A stretch of DNA of 64,000 bases. It comes from Bacteroidota bacterium (GTDB lineage Bacteria; Bacteroidota; Bacteroidia; Chitinophagales; Chitinophagaceae). Made by a program: the position numbers and the translations under genes. Under the pieces are notes generated by a model. The model ran no database searches. It was not told the DNA's origin and worked only from the letters and a program-made list of their open reading frames with translations. The stretch covers positions 496,001-560,000 of the forward strand of contig JAFAFR010000043.1 in assembly GCA_023423405.1 (NCBI GenBank). Direction: 5' to 3'. Of the stretch, positions 16,622-25,775 are shown one piece after another. The first letter of the stretch is position 1. Every line of letters begins with the position of its first letter.

Positions 16622-17533
16622 TCAGAAATACCCTTCTTTTTTTCGCTGCTCCATCGCTGCTTCGCTTCTCTTATCGTCCATGCGTGCACCCCTCTCGGAA
16701 ATTTTTGCAGAAAGGATCTCGCGGATAATGTCGTCGATATTGTTCGCTGTGGAGGCAACCGCAGCCGTACAGGTCATATCGCCCACGGTGCGGAAACGCA
16801 CGATCTCTTCAAAAGGCACTTCGTCTTCACTGGTGTTCAGAAAATCGCTGAACGGCCAGATCATTCCGTCCCTTTCAATTACTTCGCGCTTGTGCGTGTA
16901 GTAGATGGAAGGAATGGCCATTTTTTCTTCTTTGATATAGGTCCACACGTCGAGCTCGGTCCAGTTGCTGATGGGGAATACGCGAACGTTTTCGCCCAGG
17001 CTGATCCTGCCGTTCAGCATATCGAAGAGTTCCGGTCTTTGTTTTTTGGGATCCCACTGGCCGAAGTCGTCGCGCACGGAGAAGATCCTTTCCTTGGCGC
17101 GGGCCTTCTCTTCGTCGCGGCGGGCGCCACCGATGCAGGCGTCGAATTTGAATTCTTCGATCGCATCGAGCAGCGTTACGGTTTGCAGCACATTACGGCT
17201 GGCGTATTTACCGGTTTCTTCTTTCACCTTTCCGGCGTTGATGCTATCCTGCACATACCGCACGATCAGCTCTGCGCCGGTTTCCTTCACCAGCCAGTCG
17301 CGGAAGGCAATGGTTTCGGGGAAGTTGTGCCCGGTATCCACATGAACCAGGGGAAAGGGAATTTTGCCGGGCCAGAAAGCTTTCTGTGCCAGCCGAACCA
17401 GGGTAATGGAATCTTTTCCGCCACTGAATAAAAGGGCCGGCCTTTCGAACTGGGCCGCCACTTCCCGCATAATGTAAATGCTCTCGTCCTCTAACATCCG
17501 GGGGAATGCGGGTATGGGTGATGGTTGTGACAT
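16622..17533 (-). CDS. cysD: sulfate adenylyltransferase, ATP-pyrophosphatase subunit
   Basis: About 303 residues from MSQPSPIPAF at 17533; the open frame extends to 17593 but that would run into cysH, and 303 matches the family length. The PP-loop motif LLFSGGKDSITLVRLAQKAF lies near residue 35, followed by HVDTGHNFPET and the conserved YVQDSI region. FPISNWTELDVW and FLNTSEDEVPFEEIVRFRTVGDMTCTAA occur in the C-terminal half. It adenylates sulfate with ATP in a complex with CysN. It lies 26 bp after cysH. Confidence 0.96.
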   Translation of the reverse strand: MSQPSPIPAFPRMLEDESIYIMREVAAQFERPALLFSGGKDSITLVRLAQKAFWPGKIPFPLVHVDTGHNFPETIAFRDWLVKETGAELIVRYVQDSINAGKVKEETGKYASRNVLQTVTLLDAIEEFKFDACIGGARRDEEKARAKERIFSVRDDFGQWDPKKQRPELFDMLNGRISLGENVRVFPISNWTELDVWTYIKEEKMAIPSIYYTHKREVIERDGMIWPFSDFLNTSEDEVPFEEIVRFRTVGDMTCTAAVASTANNIDDIIREILSAKISERGARMDDKRSEAAMEQRKKEGYF

Positions 17534-17559
17534 GTGTATCTGTTTCTTGCTATTGGTGC

Positions 17560-18270
17560 TTATGAATGAATTTTTTCCTGGTGCAGGCCGCATTCCTTAT
17601 GGGAAGCTTCCCACCACCATCTTCCTGCGCGGATGTCCTCACCCGGTTCAACGGCCCGGGTACAGGGTGCACAGCCAATGCTGGGAAAGCCGCGGTCGTG
17701 CAGTTTGTTACAGGGGATATTTTCCCGGCCTATGAAAGCGATCATTTGGTCGTAGGTCCAGTCCAGCAAAGGATTCACCTTGATCAGCCCATGTGCCGGA
17801 TCCCATTCCGCAAAAGGAAGGTTGTGCCGGTTCTCGCTCTGTTCCGCCCGCAAGCCGGTGATCCAAACCGCGGCTCCCGTAAGGGCGCGGTTGAGTGGTT
17901 CCACTTTGCGGATATAGCAACACTCTTTCCTGTTTTCCACCGATTCGTAAAAACTGTTGGGGCCTTTCGCCGCCAGCAGGGCTTCTATTTTGGCCGTGTC
18001 CGGGAAATAAGACAGGATGCTGCGTTTGTACCTGGCCATTGTCAGGTCCAGGATGTCATAGGTTTCCTGGAAGAGGCGGCCGGTATCGAGGGTAAATATT
18101 TCCACCGGCAGGTTCTGGCGGGCGATCAGGTGGGTGATCACCTGGTCTTCCTGTCCGAGGGAGGTGGAAAAAACAACCTTGCCCACTGCCTGTGCGCAGG
18201 TATGCACCAGCCTTTCCGCTGCTGTCAGCGGGGCAAGTTGTTCATTCCACTGTATGGCTGTCTGTTCCAT
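17560..18270 (-). CDS. cysH: adenylylsulfate (APS) reductase, iron-sulfur type
   Basis: 236 residues from MEQTAIQWNE at 18270, which starts just after the cysK stop; a longer frame to 18321 would overlap cysK. The PAPS-reductase fold has STSLGQEDQVITH and TLDTGRLFQET. It has a cysteine pair in ENRKECCYIR (C117, C118) and a second pair in GFPSIGCAPC (C200, C203), the arrangement that binds [4Fe-4S] in APS-dependent reductases. The C-terminal KECGLH carries the nucleophilic cysteine. It reduces APS to sulfite with thioredoxin. The absence of an APS kinase gene in the operon agrees. Confidence 0.93.
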   Translation of the reverse strand: MEQTAIQWNEQLAPLTAAERLVHTCAQAVGKVVFSTSLGQEDQVITHLIARQNLPVEIFTLDTGRLFQETYDILDLTMARYKRSILSYFPDTAKIEALLAAKGPNSFYESVENRKECCYIRKVEPLNRALTGAAVWITGLRAEQSENRHNLPFAEWDPAHGLIKVNPLLDWTYDQMIAFIGRENIPCNKLHDRGFPSIGCAPCTRAVEPGEDIRAGRWWWEASHKECGLHQEKIHS

Positions 18271-18286
18271 GTTCAATTGCTTCAGT

Positions 18287-19198
18287 TCAATATAATCCGT
18301 CGATGGACAGGTACCGTTCACCGGTGTCGTAGTTAACAGTCAGAACCGTGCTTCCTGCAGGGATATCGGCCAGTTTTTTGGCAACGGCCGCCAGGGCTGC
18401 GCCGGTGCTGATGCCACCGAACAGACCTTCTTCTTTTGCAGCGCGTTGGGTGTAGGCAAAGGATTCGTCCTTGCCTACCTGTATTACGCCGTCGATCACG
18501 TCCTTGTTATAGATGGAAGGAATGAAACCGGCTCCCAGTCCCTGGAGGGGATGGGGGGAAGGAGAACCGCCGCTCAGCACGGGCGAAAGTTCGGGCTCCA
18601 CTGCAAACACTTTCAGGTTGGGAAATTTTTGTTTGAGGATCTCCGCACAGCCGGTGATATGTCCGCCGGTACCCACGCCTGTGATCAGGTAGTCGAGACC
18701 GTTAGGAAAGTCTTTCAGGATCTCTTCGGCGGTGGTTTTGCGGTGCACTTCGGTGTTGGCCGGGTTGTCGAATTGCTGCGGCATCCAGGCATGCGGTGTT
18801 GCCGCCACGAGTTCTTTGGCTTTTTCAATGGCGCCCTTCATGCCTTTTTCGCGGGGTGTCAGTTCAAAACTGGCGCCGTAGAGGCTCATCAGTCTTCTTC
18901 TTTCCACGCTCATGCTTTCGGGCATTACCAGGATGATCTTGTACCCTTTCACTGCTGCAACCAGCGCCAGGCCGATGCCGGTATTGCCGGAAGTGGGCTC
19001 AATGATGACGCTGTCCTTATGCAGGATGCCTTGTTTCTCGGCATCTTCCACCATCGCCAGGGCAATCCTGTCCTTGATGCTGGCGCCGGGATTGGCCCTT
19101 TCGAGCTTGACATAAACCTTGTGATCGTTGCCGAAAAGCCGGTTGATCTTAAGGTGCGGTGTGTTACCGATGGTTTCCAGAATGTTTGCTGCAATCAT
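18287..19198 (-). CDS. cysK: cysteine synthase (O-acetylserine sulfhydrylase)
   Basis: 303 residues. A fold type II PLP enzyme: the Schiff-base lysine is in [12 protein letters not shown] (K42), the substrate loop is [15 protein letters not shown] (about 68-82), and the phosphate-binding [10 protein letters not shown] lies at about 175. It joins sulfide with O-acetylserine to make cysteine. Length and the short C-terminus fit CysK; CysM cannot be excluded without an alignment. Serine acetyltransferase lies directly upstream (24 bp), so both steps of cysteine synthesis are adjacent. Confidence 0.94.
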   Translation of the reverse strand: MIAANILETIGNTPHLKINRLFGNDHKVYVKLERANPGASIKDRIALAMVEDAEKQGILHKDSVIIEPTSGNTGIGLALVAAVKGYKIILVMPESMSVERRRLMSLYGASFELTPREKGMKGAIEKAKELVAATPHAWMPQQFDNPANTEVHRKTTAEEILKDFPNGLDYLITGVGTGGHITGCAEILKQKFPNLKVFAVEPELSPVLSGGSPSPHPLQGLGAGFIPSIYNKDVIDGVIQVGKDESFAYTQRAAKEEGLFGGISTGAALAAVAKKLADIPAGSTVLTVNYDTGERYLSIDGLY

Positions 19199-19222
19199 GG
19201 TTGTAGTTTTTGAAGTGCGGAT

Positions 19223-20035
19223 TCAGATCACCCAGTTAAGGGGCTCGGTGAAATCCTTTTTATTTTTTACGGTTATGATGGGTTGGTGGTAAACGACACT
19301 CATGGCAGGCACCGATTCAACAAGAAAGCAGTTGCCACCAATGATGCTGTCGCGCCCGATGGTGGTCTTTCCTCCCAGTATGGTACTGTTCGCATATACA
19401 ATCACGTTATCCTCAATGGTTGGATGGCGTTTTGTCTCCGCTTCTTCCTTTTTTACGGCAAGAGCCCCGATGGTTACGCCCTGGTAAATCTTAACGTTCT
19501 TACCAATAACGGAAGTTTCTCCTATTACCACACCCGTTCCGTGATCGATCATGAAAGGAACACCGATGGTGGCGCCCGGGTGGATATCGATGCCGGTAAT
19601 GCTGTGCGCCCATTCGCTGATGATGCGGGGCACGAGGGGCAGTTGCAGGCGATACAATACATTGGCAATGCGATAGGCTGTTACCGCCATGAAACCGGGA
19701 TAGGTCAGCACTACTTCCTCGAGCGATTTTGCGGCAGGGTCAAATTGCTGGAGCGCGTGCGCATCTTCGAGTAACTGTGTTTTCACGGCATCCAGCGAAT
19801 CAAAAAGGCCGTTGCTGATTTCTTCCTGTTTCAGGTGATAGTTTTCATTGAAGGCATACACGATCTCTGAAAACTGGTTCTTCAGCGATTCGAGTTTTTT
19901 CTGGTGCCTGCTCTGGTAGGTCTTTTCGTTTTCCACTACGGGAAAGAGGTAGTCTACCAGTTCCTGGGCGAAAGCGATCACCTGTTTTTTCTGCGGAACA
20001 GAAGAGCTTAGTATGTATCCGTGCAAAAGCGACAT
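19223..20035 (-). CDS. cysE: serine O-acetyltransferase
   Basis: 270 residues. An alpha-helical N-terminal region with many Q, E and K residues (1-130) is followed by a left-handed beta-helix of hexapeptide repeats: DIHPGATIGVPFMIDHGTG, then VVIGETSVIGKNVKIYQGVT and NVIVYANSTILGGKTTIG. Catalytic histidines are in DIHPG and DHGTG. It produces O-acetylserine for CysK. The N-terminal domain is of the EpsC-like type common in Bacteroidota rather than the enterobacterial CysE type. It is 11 bp downstream of cobA. Confidence 0.94.
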   Translation of the reverse strand: MSLLHGYILSSSVPQKKQVIAFAQELVDYLFPVVENEKTYQSRHQKKLESLKNQFSEIVYAFNENYHLKQEEISNGLFDSLDAVKTQLLEDAHALQQFDPAAKSLEEVVLTYPGFMAVTAYRIANVLYRLQLPLVPRIISEWAHSITGIDIHPGATIGVPFMIDHGTGVVIGETSVIGKNVKIYQGVTIGALAVKKEEAETKRHPTIEDNVIVYANSTILGGKTTIGRDSIIGGNCFLVESVPAMSVVYHQPIITVKNKKDFTEPLNWVI

Positions 20036-20046
20036 GTTTTCTTTGT

Positions 20047-20844
20047 TTATGCGGTTTCTCTTTTCAGGGCTGCCTGCACATCGGCGAACCAGTTCAGGTC
20101 CTGGTGGTATTTCACCACTTCGCCTACAATGATCAGTGCAGGTGTGCTGATGGCGGCCTCCCTGGCGGCTGCTGAAATGGTTGCCAAATTACCGGTTATC
20201 ACGCGTTGTTCCAAAAGGCTGCCGTTCTCCACAACTGCCACCAGGGTATCTTCGGGTTTGCCCGCAGTGATGAGCCCGCTTGCGATCTGGTCCAGGTTTT
20301 TCACACCCATATAAAACACCATGGTGCCATTAAAAGCCGCCAGTTGCTGCCAGTCGAATCCCAGCCCGGTTTTCGCAGCCCGTTGGGTATGGCCGGTTAT
20401 AAAGAGCAGCATCTGCGCATCTTTGCGGTGGGTAAGCGGAATGCCACTGTAGGCGCCTGCGGCCAGGCTGCTGGTGACGCCCGGGATGATCTCAAAAGGA
20501 ATGCCGTGCTGTTTAAGGAAAGCAGCTTCTTCTCCTCCCCTTCCGAATATCAACGGGTCGCCGCCTTTCAGTCGCACCACCTGTTTGCCTTCGCTGGCAT
20601 GATCCAGCATCCACTGGTGGATCATTTCCTGGGTGATGGCAGAACAATAGGGAAGTTTGCCTACAAATATTTTTTTTGCGCCCTTCCGGCACCAATGCAG
20701 GATGTCGGGATGCACGAGGTTATCATACAGGATCACATCCGCCGACTCAATAACTGCTTTCGCCTTAAGGGTGAGCAGGCCGGGGTCGCCGGGACCGGCG
20801 CCTGTAATGAATACTTTACCAGGTATGGAGGGTACAGCGATCAT
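20047..20844 (-). CDS. cobA: uroporphyrinogen-III C-methyltransferase
   Basis: 265 residues. Tetrapyrrole methylase fold with GKVFITGAGPGDPGLLTLKA at the N-terminus, DVILYDNLVH, RLKGGDPLIFGRGGEEA (SAM site) and PGVTSSLAAGAYSGIPLTHR. It methylates uroporphyrinogen III twice to give precorrin-2, the substrate of the dehydrogenase domain encoded at 15050-16552. The first base of its start codon overlaps the last base of the hemA stop. It is a stand-alone SUMT, so CysG activity is distributed over two genes of the operon. Confidence 0.95.
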   Translation of the reverse strand: MIAVPSIPGKVFITGAGPGDPGLLTLKAKAVIESADVILYDNLVHPDILHWCRKGAKKIFVGKLPYCSAITQEMIHQWMLDHASEGKQVVRLKGGDPLIFGRGGEEAAFLKQHGIPFEIIPGVTSSLAAGAYSGIPLTHRKDAQMLLFITGHTQRAAKTGLGFDWQQLAAFNGTMVFYMGVKNLDQIASGLITAGKPEDTLVAVVENGSLLEQRVITGNLATISAAAREAAISTPALIIVGEVVKYHQDLNWFADVQAALKRETA

Positions 20845-22061
20845 CAGTTCAATTGTTCATAGGGTTCAACATTGGAAAGGAGGCGCGACCACTGGCTGCC
20901 TTCATCGGTCAGTTGCTGCTGGCGGACGGTCCAGCCGAGTTGGTTCATCACCTGGCTCATCAGTTGCCGGCCATAGGTTTCCAATTCATTCTCGCTCGCC
21001 CCGGGATGCGCTTTCAAAAATGCTTTCAGGGATCTTTGTCTTACCCGGTCGAGCAGGTATTTCCATTGCTGCATGGTTTGGGAAACTGTTTTTTCTTCCT
21101 TCCACGACATCACTTCTTCCCTCGCGGCATATACCAGTTGCAGGGCGTCCTGCACGGCCCGGTTCCTGTTCTGCTGTGTTTCCTGGCGGATGTCTGCAAT
21201 CTGGGTGAGGTTGTACAGGATGGTTCCCGGTATGGCAGGTTGCGGATCTACCTGGAAGGGCATGGAAAGGTCGATGAGCAGGCGCTGTTTTTTCAGCGGG
21301 CCGCTGTGGTAAGGCAGCAGTGCTTTTTTTGCACTCGTTGCGATCAGCACAATATCCGCCTGCCGGTAGGCCTGCAGCAATTCTTTTTGCGATACTACCT
21401 GCAGGTCGAAGCGGCTCGCAAGTTCTATGGAACGGCTGGATGTGCGGTTCCATATCCGGATGTTCCGGTATTCTTTGTCTACCAGGATCTCTGTAAGCAG
21501 GTTGCCGGTTTCTCCCGCGCCCAGCAGCAGGATCTCCGCAGTTTTGCCAAGCTGGTTCCTGCGGGCAAAGCCATCGGCGAGTGACACGGCAATGGAAGCA
21601 ACGGACTGGTGGCCCTTATTGATGGCCGTGAGCCTGCGCACCTGTTTGCCTGTGGCAAATGCTTTGTGAAAGACTTTGTTCAGAAAGGAGGTGGTCATCC
21701 TGTTTTCTGCGGCATGCTGGAAGGCCAGGCGCAGTTGTCCCAGGATCTGGTCCTCACCGAGGATGGCGGATTCCAGTCCCGCTGCCACTTTCAGCAAATG
21801 AAAAACCGCAGCTTCTTCCTGGCAGATATACCAGCCTTCAGGGCGCTGGCGCAGGCCAAAGGCTTGCAGCAGGATCTTTTCGGCCAGTTGCGGGTCGTCG
21901 TTTTCCAACTCTGCATAGAGCTCCAGCCGGTTGCAGGTTTGGAGCCAAACCTGGCCGGCGATGCCGTCCACCATGTCGCTGCCACCGGAAAAGTTTCCGG
22001 TGAAACGGGCCAGTTGTTCAAATCCGGCGCTGGAAAAACTGATGCCTGCAACTACGATCAT
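20844..22061 (-). CDS. hemA: glutamyl-tRNA reductase
   Basis: 405 residues. It has the catalytic cysteine in LQTCNRLELYAE (C43), the GEDQILGQLRLAFQHA motif (about 105-120), the NADPH-binding LLLGAGETGNLLTE (about 178) and a C-terminal helical dimerisation region. It reduces glutamyl-tRNA to glutamate-1-semialdehyde, the first committed step of tetrapyrrole synthesis. The gene overlaps cysI by 4 bp and cobA by 1 bp, so it is translated with siroheme and sulfite-reduction genes. Whether the genome has another hemA is not visible here. Confidence 0.95.
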   Translation of the reverse strand: MIVVAGISFSSAGFEQLARFTGNFSGGSDMVDGIAGQVWLQTCNRLELYAELENDDPQLAEKILLQAFGLRQRPEGWYICQEEAAVFHLLKVAAGLESAILGEDQILGQLRLAFQHAAENRMTTSFLNKVFHKAFATGKQVRRLTAINKGHQSVASIAVSLADGFARRNQLGKTAEILLLGAGETGNLLTEILVDKEYRNIRIWNRTSSRSIELASRFDLQVVSQKELLQAYRQADIVLIATSAKKALLPYHSGPLKKQRLLIDLSMPFQVDPQPAIPGTILYNLTQIADIRQETQQNRNRAVQDALQLVYAAREEVMSWKEEKTVSQTMQQWKYLLDRVRQRSLKAFLKAHPGASENELETYGRQLMSQVMNQLGWTVRQQQLTDEGSQWSRLLSNVEPYEQLN

Positions 22062-23752
22062 GCGCTTACGGGATGGGTAATGATTTGTTTTCGGACAAGG
22101 AAGTCGCCAAAATGCTCGTTGGCTGTTTTTTCTTTGGCATATTGTACCAGGAGCGGTTCCAGTGTCTGCAGGATCTCATTTTCGTCTAATGCTTCCCGGT
22201 AGAGCACGTTGAGGCGGTCGCCGTTAAAGGAAGCGCCGAGGTACAGGTTGTATTTGCCGGGCGCCCTTCCCACGAAACCGATCTCACCCAGGTAGGGACG
22301 GCCGCATCCGTTGGGACAACCGGTCATCCGGATGGTAATGGCTTCCTCGCCGATGCCATTCTTTACCAGGATGGGATGGATTTTATCGATCAGGGAGGGA
22401 AGGTATCTTTCTGCTTCGCTGTTGGCCAGGGGGCATAGGTTGAGCGCCACACAGGCAATGGCGTGTTTGTGCAGGAGGCTCACTTCCTGGTGCGCCAGGA
22501 TGCCGTATTCCTGCATCAGCCTGTCCACTTCGGGTTTCAGTTCTTCCGGTACATTACCGATCACCACGTTCTGGTTGCCGGTGAGGCGGAAATCGCCGCC
22601 CTGTCCGTCCAACAGTTCTGCGATGGCGCGGAGGCCTTTGCGCAACTGGAATTTGTCGGTGTCCTTCAGGCGGCCGCCTTCGATGTAAAGCGTGTTGAAC
22701 CAGCGGCCGTTTTTGGCTTTCACCCAGCCATAGGAATCGCCATTGGTGGTGAAGGTGAAAGGCCTCGCGGGCGCCAGCGTATAACCAAGCCTGTTATTGA
22801 TCTCTTTGGTGATGAAATCGAGGCCATGGGTGTCGATGGTGTATTTAAACCGGGCGTTCTTCCTGTTCTCCCGGTTGCCGAAATCGCGCTGGACGGTAAC
22901 GATCTTTTCGCATACATCAGGAATGGTATCGGTGGGTGCAAAGCCGATCACATCGCCAATCCGCGGATAGGTGGTTTCGTCGCCGAAAGTTGCTCCCATT
23001 CCACCTCCGATGCATACGTTAAAGCCAACCAGCTTTCCGTTTTCCTCGATGGCGATCAGGCCAACGTCGTGGGCAAATACGTCCGTATCATTGTAGGGTG
23101 GTATGGCAAAAGTGATCTTGAATTTACGGGGCAGATAGGTTTTGCCGTAGATCGGCTCTTCAATGGGCGCTTCTTCGTTGGGACCTACCACCTGGTCTTC
23201 GTTCACCCATATTTTGTAATAGGCGGTGGTGCGTGGAGTGAGGTGTTCCGTTACCCTGAGGGCCACGGCCTGCACGTCGTCGTGAATGGCCGATGTATAC
23301 GGGTTAACGGAGTTCATGATATTCCTGTTCACGTCGCCGCAGGCAGCGATAGAACTCAGCTTCGACTCATTGATCTCCTTAATGGTTTGCCGCAGGTTGT
23401 GCTTATAAATATTGTGCAACTCAAAGGCCTGGCGGGTGGTGAGTTTCAGGGTAGGCATGCCATATTTGGAAGCCAGGTCGTCGACCACTTTCCATTGCTC
23501 GGGGGTGGCCACGCCACCCGGTACCCGAACGCGTATCATGAAGGAATAGAGCGGTTCAAGCTTCTGCGCCTTTCTTTCTTTTTCCAGTTCACGGTCGCTT
23601 TGTACATAACTGCCGTGAAATTTGATGAGCTGCTGGTCGTCGGCATAGAGGTTGCCAGTCGTTTCATCCCGGAGGCTGTCCTGCAGGGTACCTTCCAGGT
23701 ACTTGCTTTTTTCCTTGATATGCTCTACTTCGCTGAGTTTGGATTTGTCCAT
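22058..23752 (-). CDS. cysI: assimilatory sulfite reductase, siroheme/[4Fe-4S] haemoprotein subunit
   Basis: 564 residues, with the duplicated ferredoxin-like/siroheme fold. The cluster and siroheme cysteines are at about 433 and 439 (CVALNLC) and about 478 and 482 (TGCPNGCGRPYLGEIG). Substrate-site features include LTTRQAFELHNI and AACGDVNRNIMNS. It reduces sulfite to sulfide with six electrons, supplied by the flavoprotein encoded immediately upstream. The sequence is closest in style to NADPH-type CysI rather than ferredoxin-nitrite reductase, and the cys context supports this. Confidence 0.94.
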   Translation of the reverse strand: MDKSKLSEVEHIKEKSKYLEGTLQDSLRDETTGNLYADDQQLIKFHGSYVQSDRELEKERKAQKLEPLYSFMIRVRVPGGVATPEQWKVVDDLASKYGMPTLKLTTRQAFELHNIYKHNLRQTIKEINESKLSSIAACGDVNRNIMNSVNPYTSAIHDDVQAVALRVTEHLTPRTTAYYKIWVNEDQVVGPNEEAPIEEPIYGKTYLPRKFKITFAIPPYNDTDVFAHDVGLIAIEENGKLVGFNVCIGGGMGATFGDETTYPRIGDVIGFAPTDTIPDVCEKIVTVQRDFGNRENRKNARFKYTIDTHGLDFITKEINNRLGYTLAPARPFTFTTNGDSYGWVKAKNGRWFNTLYIEGGRLKDTDKFQLRKGLRAIAELLDGQGGDFRLTGNQNVVIGNVPEELKPEVDRLMQEYGILAHQEVSLLHKHAIACVALNLCPLANSEAERYLPSLIDKIHPILVKNGIGEEAITIRMTGCPNGCGRPYLGEIGFVGRAPGKYNLYLGASFNGDRLNVLYREALDENEILQTLEPLLVQYAKEKTANEHFGDFLVRKQIITHPVSA

Positions 23753-23787
23753 GAGAATCGAAATGAGTTCTTTCTTAACAGTATCTC

Positions 23788-25641
23788 TTAATAAGTATCT
23801 TCCTGGTAGCGGCCGGCTTTCACCAATTGTTTCACATAGTCCAGTGCGGCAGCTTCGTCGCGGCCTCCCTCCTGGCGAATGATGTCCACCAGGGTCTGTT
23901 TAACGTCTTTGGCCATCTTTTTCGCATCGCCGCAAACATAAAAATGGGCGCCATTTTCCAGCCAGCGGTAGAGTTCGGCGGCGTGCTGCTGCATGCGGTG
24001 CTGAACATATATTTTACTGCGCGAGTCGCGGCTGAATGCGGTGTTCATCCTTTGCAGGTGACCTCCCTTAAGGAAACGCTGCCATTCCACCTGGTAGAGA
24101 AAATCGGTGGAAAAATGCTGGTCGCCGAAGAACAGCCAGTTTTCGCCGCCGGCGCCGGCCTCTGCTCTTTCTTCCACGAAGGCGCGGAAAGGAGCGATGC
24201 CTGTACCGGGCCCTATCATGATCACCGGCGTTTCGGAACTGGCCGGGAGGCGGAACGATTCATTGGTTTCAATGAAAACCGGCACCTGGTCGCCCACCTG
24301 CAGGCGGTCGGCAATGAAATTGGATGTGACACCACGGTGCAGGCGACGGCGGTTCTCGTACTGTACTTTGCCCACGGTGATATGCACTTCATCGGGATGC
24401 GCCAGGAAGGAACTGGCGATGGAATACAGCCTGGGCTGGAGCGGAAGCAGGATGCTGCTCAGTTCCTGTTCGCTGAGGGTAGCAGGAAACAGTTGCAGCA
24501 CATCCCAAATATCTTTTCCATATACAAAACTGCCCAACTCCTGCTTGTCCTGTAAAATACCGCGGAGCGCGTGGGCATCGGCGGGATCGTTTATATAAGG
24601 CAGGTAGGCCTGCAGGAAACTTCCGCTCACCGTGGTGAGCTCGGCTTTTTTGATAAGGAAATCCACCAGGTTCATGGGCGTATCCTTGTGGAGGATGATC
24701 GCCTGGCCGTCCCATTTTTTCGAGTTCAGCAATCCGTTGACGAGTTCGGCTTCGTTTTCAACCCAAAGCCCAACGGTGTCGCCGGGCTGGTAACTAATGC
24801 CACTGCCTTCGAGGGAAAGCTCGAGGTGGTAGGTGTGTTTGGCAGAGCCACGGCCGTTCAATTGTATTTTTTCCAGCACGGTCGCCTGGAAGGGATTCTT
24901 ACGGGAATAGCTAACCGCCGGTTTAACCGTTGCGCCATTGGTGTGTGCGACAACCGCCGCAGGGCTTGCAACGCTGCTGCCCACTTTCTCCTGCAGCCGC
25001 ACGAGCACCGTTTCGATCCAGGCGTCGGCTGTTTCTTCATAGTCCACATCTGCCTCTGTAACTTCCATCAGGCGGTTGCCCTGGAGTGCATGAAACCGGG
25101 CGTCAAAATCTTTCCCGGTTTGGCAGAAACTGGCGTAACTCCGGTCGCCCAGGGCCAGGACGGCAAAATGCGTATCCTTTATCTGGGGCGCTTTCCGGTT
25201 GTGGATGAAACTGTGGAGGTCTTCTGCGGCCGGTGGCGGGTCGCCTTCGCCATGAGTGCTTACAACCACCAATAACCATTTTTCCTCTTTCAACTTGTTG
25301 CCCTGGTACTGGTTCATGTCCTGCAGCACGGCGGTGAAGCCCCGGGCGATCAGTTTGTCGTGCAGGCTTTTTGCCACTTTCTTGCTGTTACCGCTTTTGG
25401 ACCCGTAGAGTACGGTTACGGAAGCAGCCGATGGCAAAGGTTCGGAAGCCACCGATTCCTGCGGAACGGGGATCCGGTTGATGAGGTTGAGTAGTTGCTG
25501 ATTGCTGTGCTGAAGGCCGGTGAGATAGCCTGCCAGCCACTGCAGTTGCTGGTTGCTGAATTTCTGGATCAGTTGCTGCACCTGCTCCTGTTCGGATTGG
25601 GAAAAAAGATTTGGAGGCAGCGCGATACTGGAAGCGTTCAT
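23788..25641 (-). CDS. cysJ: assimilatory sulfite reductase, NADPH flavoprotein subunit
   Basis: 617 residues. Domain order: an N-terminal helical segment; flavodoxin (VLYGSKSGNSKKVAKSL near 75, STHGEGDPPPAAEDL near 128, LGDRSYASFCQTGKDFD near 163); FAD-binding domain with QPRLYSIASSFLAHPDEVH; and an NADPH-binding domain with MIGPGTGIAPFRAFVEER, LFFGDQHFSTDFLY and HFYVCGDAKKMAKDV. It passes electrons from NADPH through FAD and FMN to CysI. It is the first gene of the long cys operon; its promoter and operator are at 25679-25725. Confidence 0.95.
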   Translation of the reverse strand: MNASSIALPPNLFSQSEQEQVQQLIQKFSNQQLQWLAGYLTGLQHSNQQLLNLINRIPVPQESVASEPLPSAASVTVLYGSKSGNSKKVAKSLHDKLIARGFTAVLQDMNQYQGNKLKEEKWLLVVVSTHGEGDPPPAAEDLHSFIHNRKAPQIKDTHFAVLALGDRSYASFCQTGKDFDARFHALQGNRLMEVTEADVDYEETADAWIETVLVRLQEKVGSSVASPAAVVAHTNGATVKPAVSYSRKNPFQATVLEKIQLNGRGSAKHTYHLELSLEGSGISYQPGDTVGLWVENEAELVNGLLNSKKWDGQAIILHKDTPMNLVDFLIKKAELTTVSGSFLQAYLPYINDPADAHALRGILQDKQELGSFVYGKDIWDVLQLFPATLSEQELSSILLPLQPRLYSIASSFLAHPDEVHITVGKVQYENRRRLHRGVTSNFIADRLQVGDQVPVFIETNESFRLPASSETPVIMIGPGTGIAPFRAFVEERAEAGAGGENWLFFGDQHFSTDFLYQVEWQRFLKGGHLQRMNTAFSRDSRSKIYVQHRMQQHAAELYRWLENGAHFYVCGDAKKMAKDVKQTLVDIIRQEGGRDEAAALDYVKQLVKAGRYQEDTY

Positions 25642-25678
25642 AATTTCGTTTTAAAGGGAGCTCCCCTGCTTACTTCCA

Positions 25679-25725
25679 CAAATATAATCACGAATATCAC
25701 AACTCCTATAGTTTTAATAGGAATT
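25679..25725 (-). promoter_or_regulatory. cys operon promoter with overlapping inverted-repeat operator
   Basis: On the minus strand TATATTTG (25686 to 25679) matches the Bacteroidota -7 consensus TAnnTTTG, about 38 bp before the cysJ start codon. Directly upstream is an imperfect inverted repeat: AACTCCTAT (25701-25709), 7-bp spacer, ATAGGAATT (25717-25725), eight of nine positions complementary. It covers the place where the -33 element should lie, and no good TTTG is found there. This suggests regulator-dependent transcription. The Rrf2 protein encoded 50 bp away is the obvious candidate; binding is inferred. Confidence 0.6.
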
Positions 25726-25775
25726 ATTGCGTCATTCGTCGAAATTTAGTGTAATGAATTTATTGCCAGCGTTTT

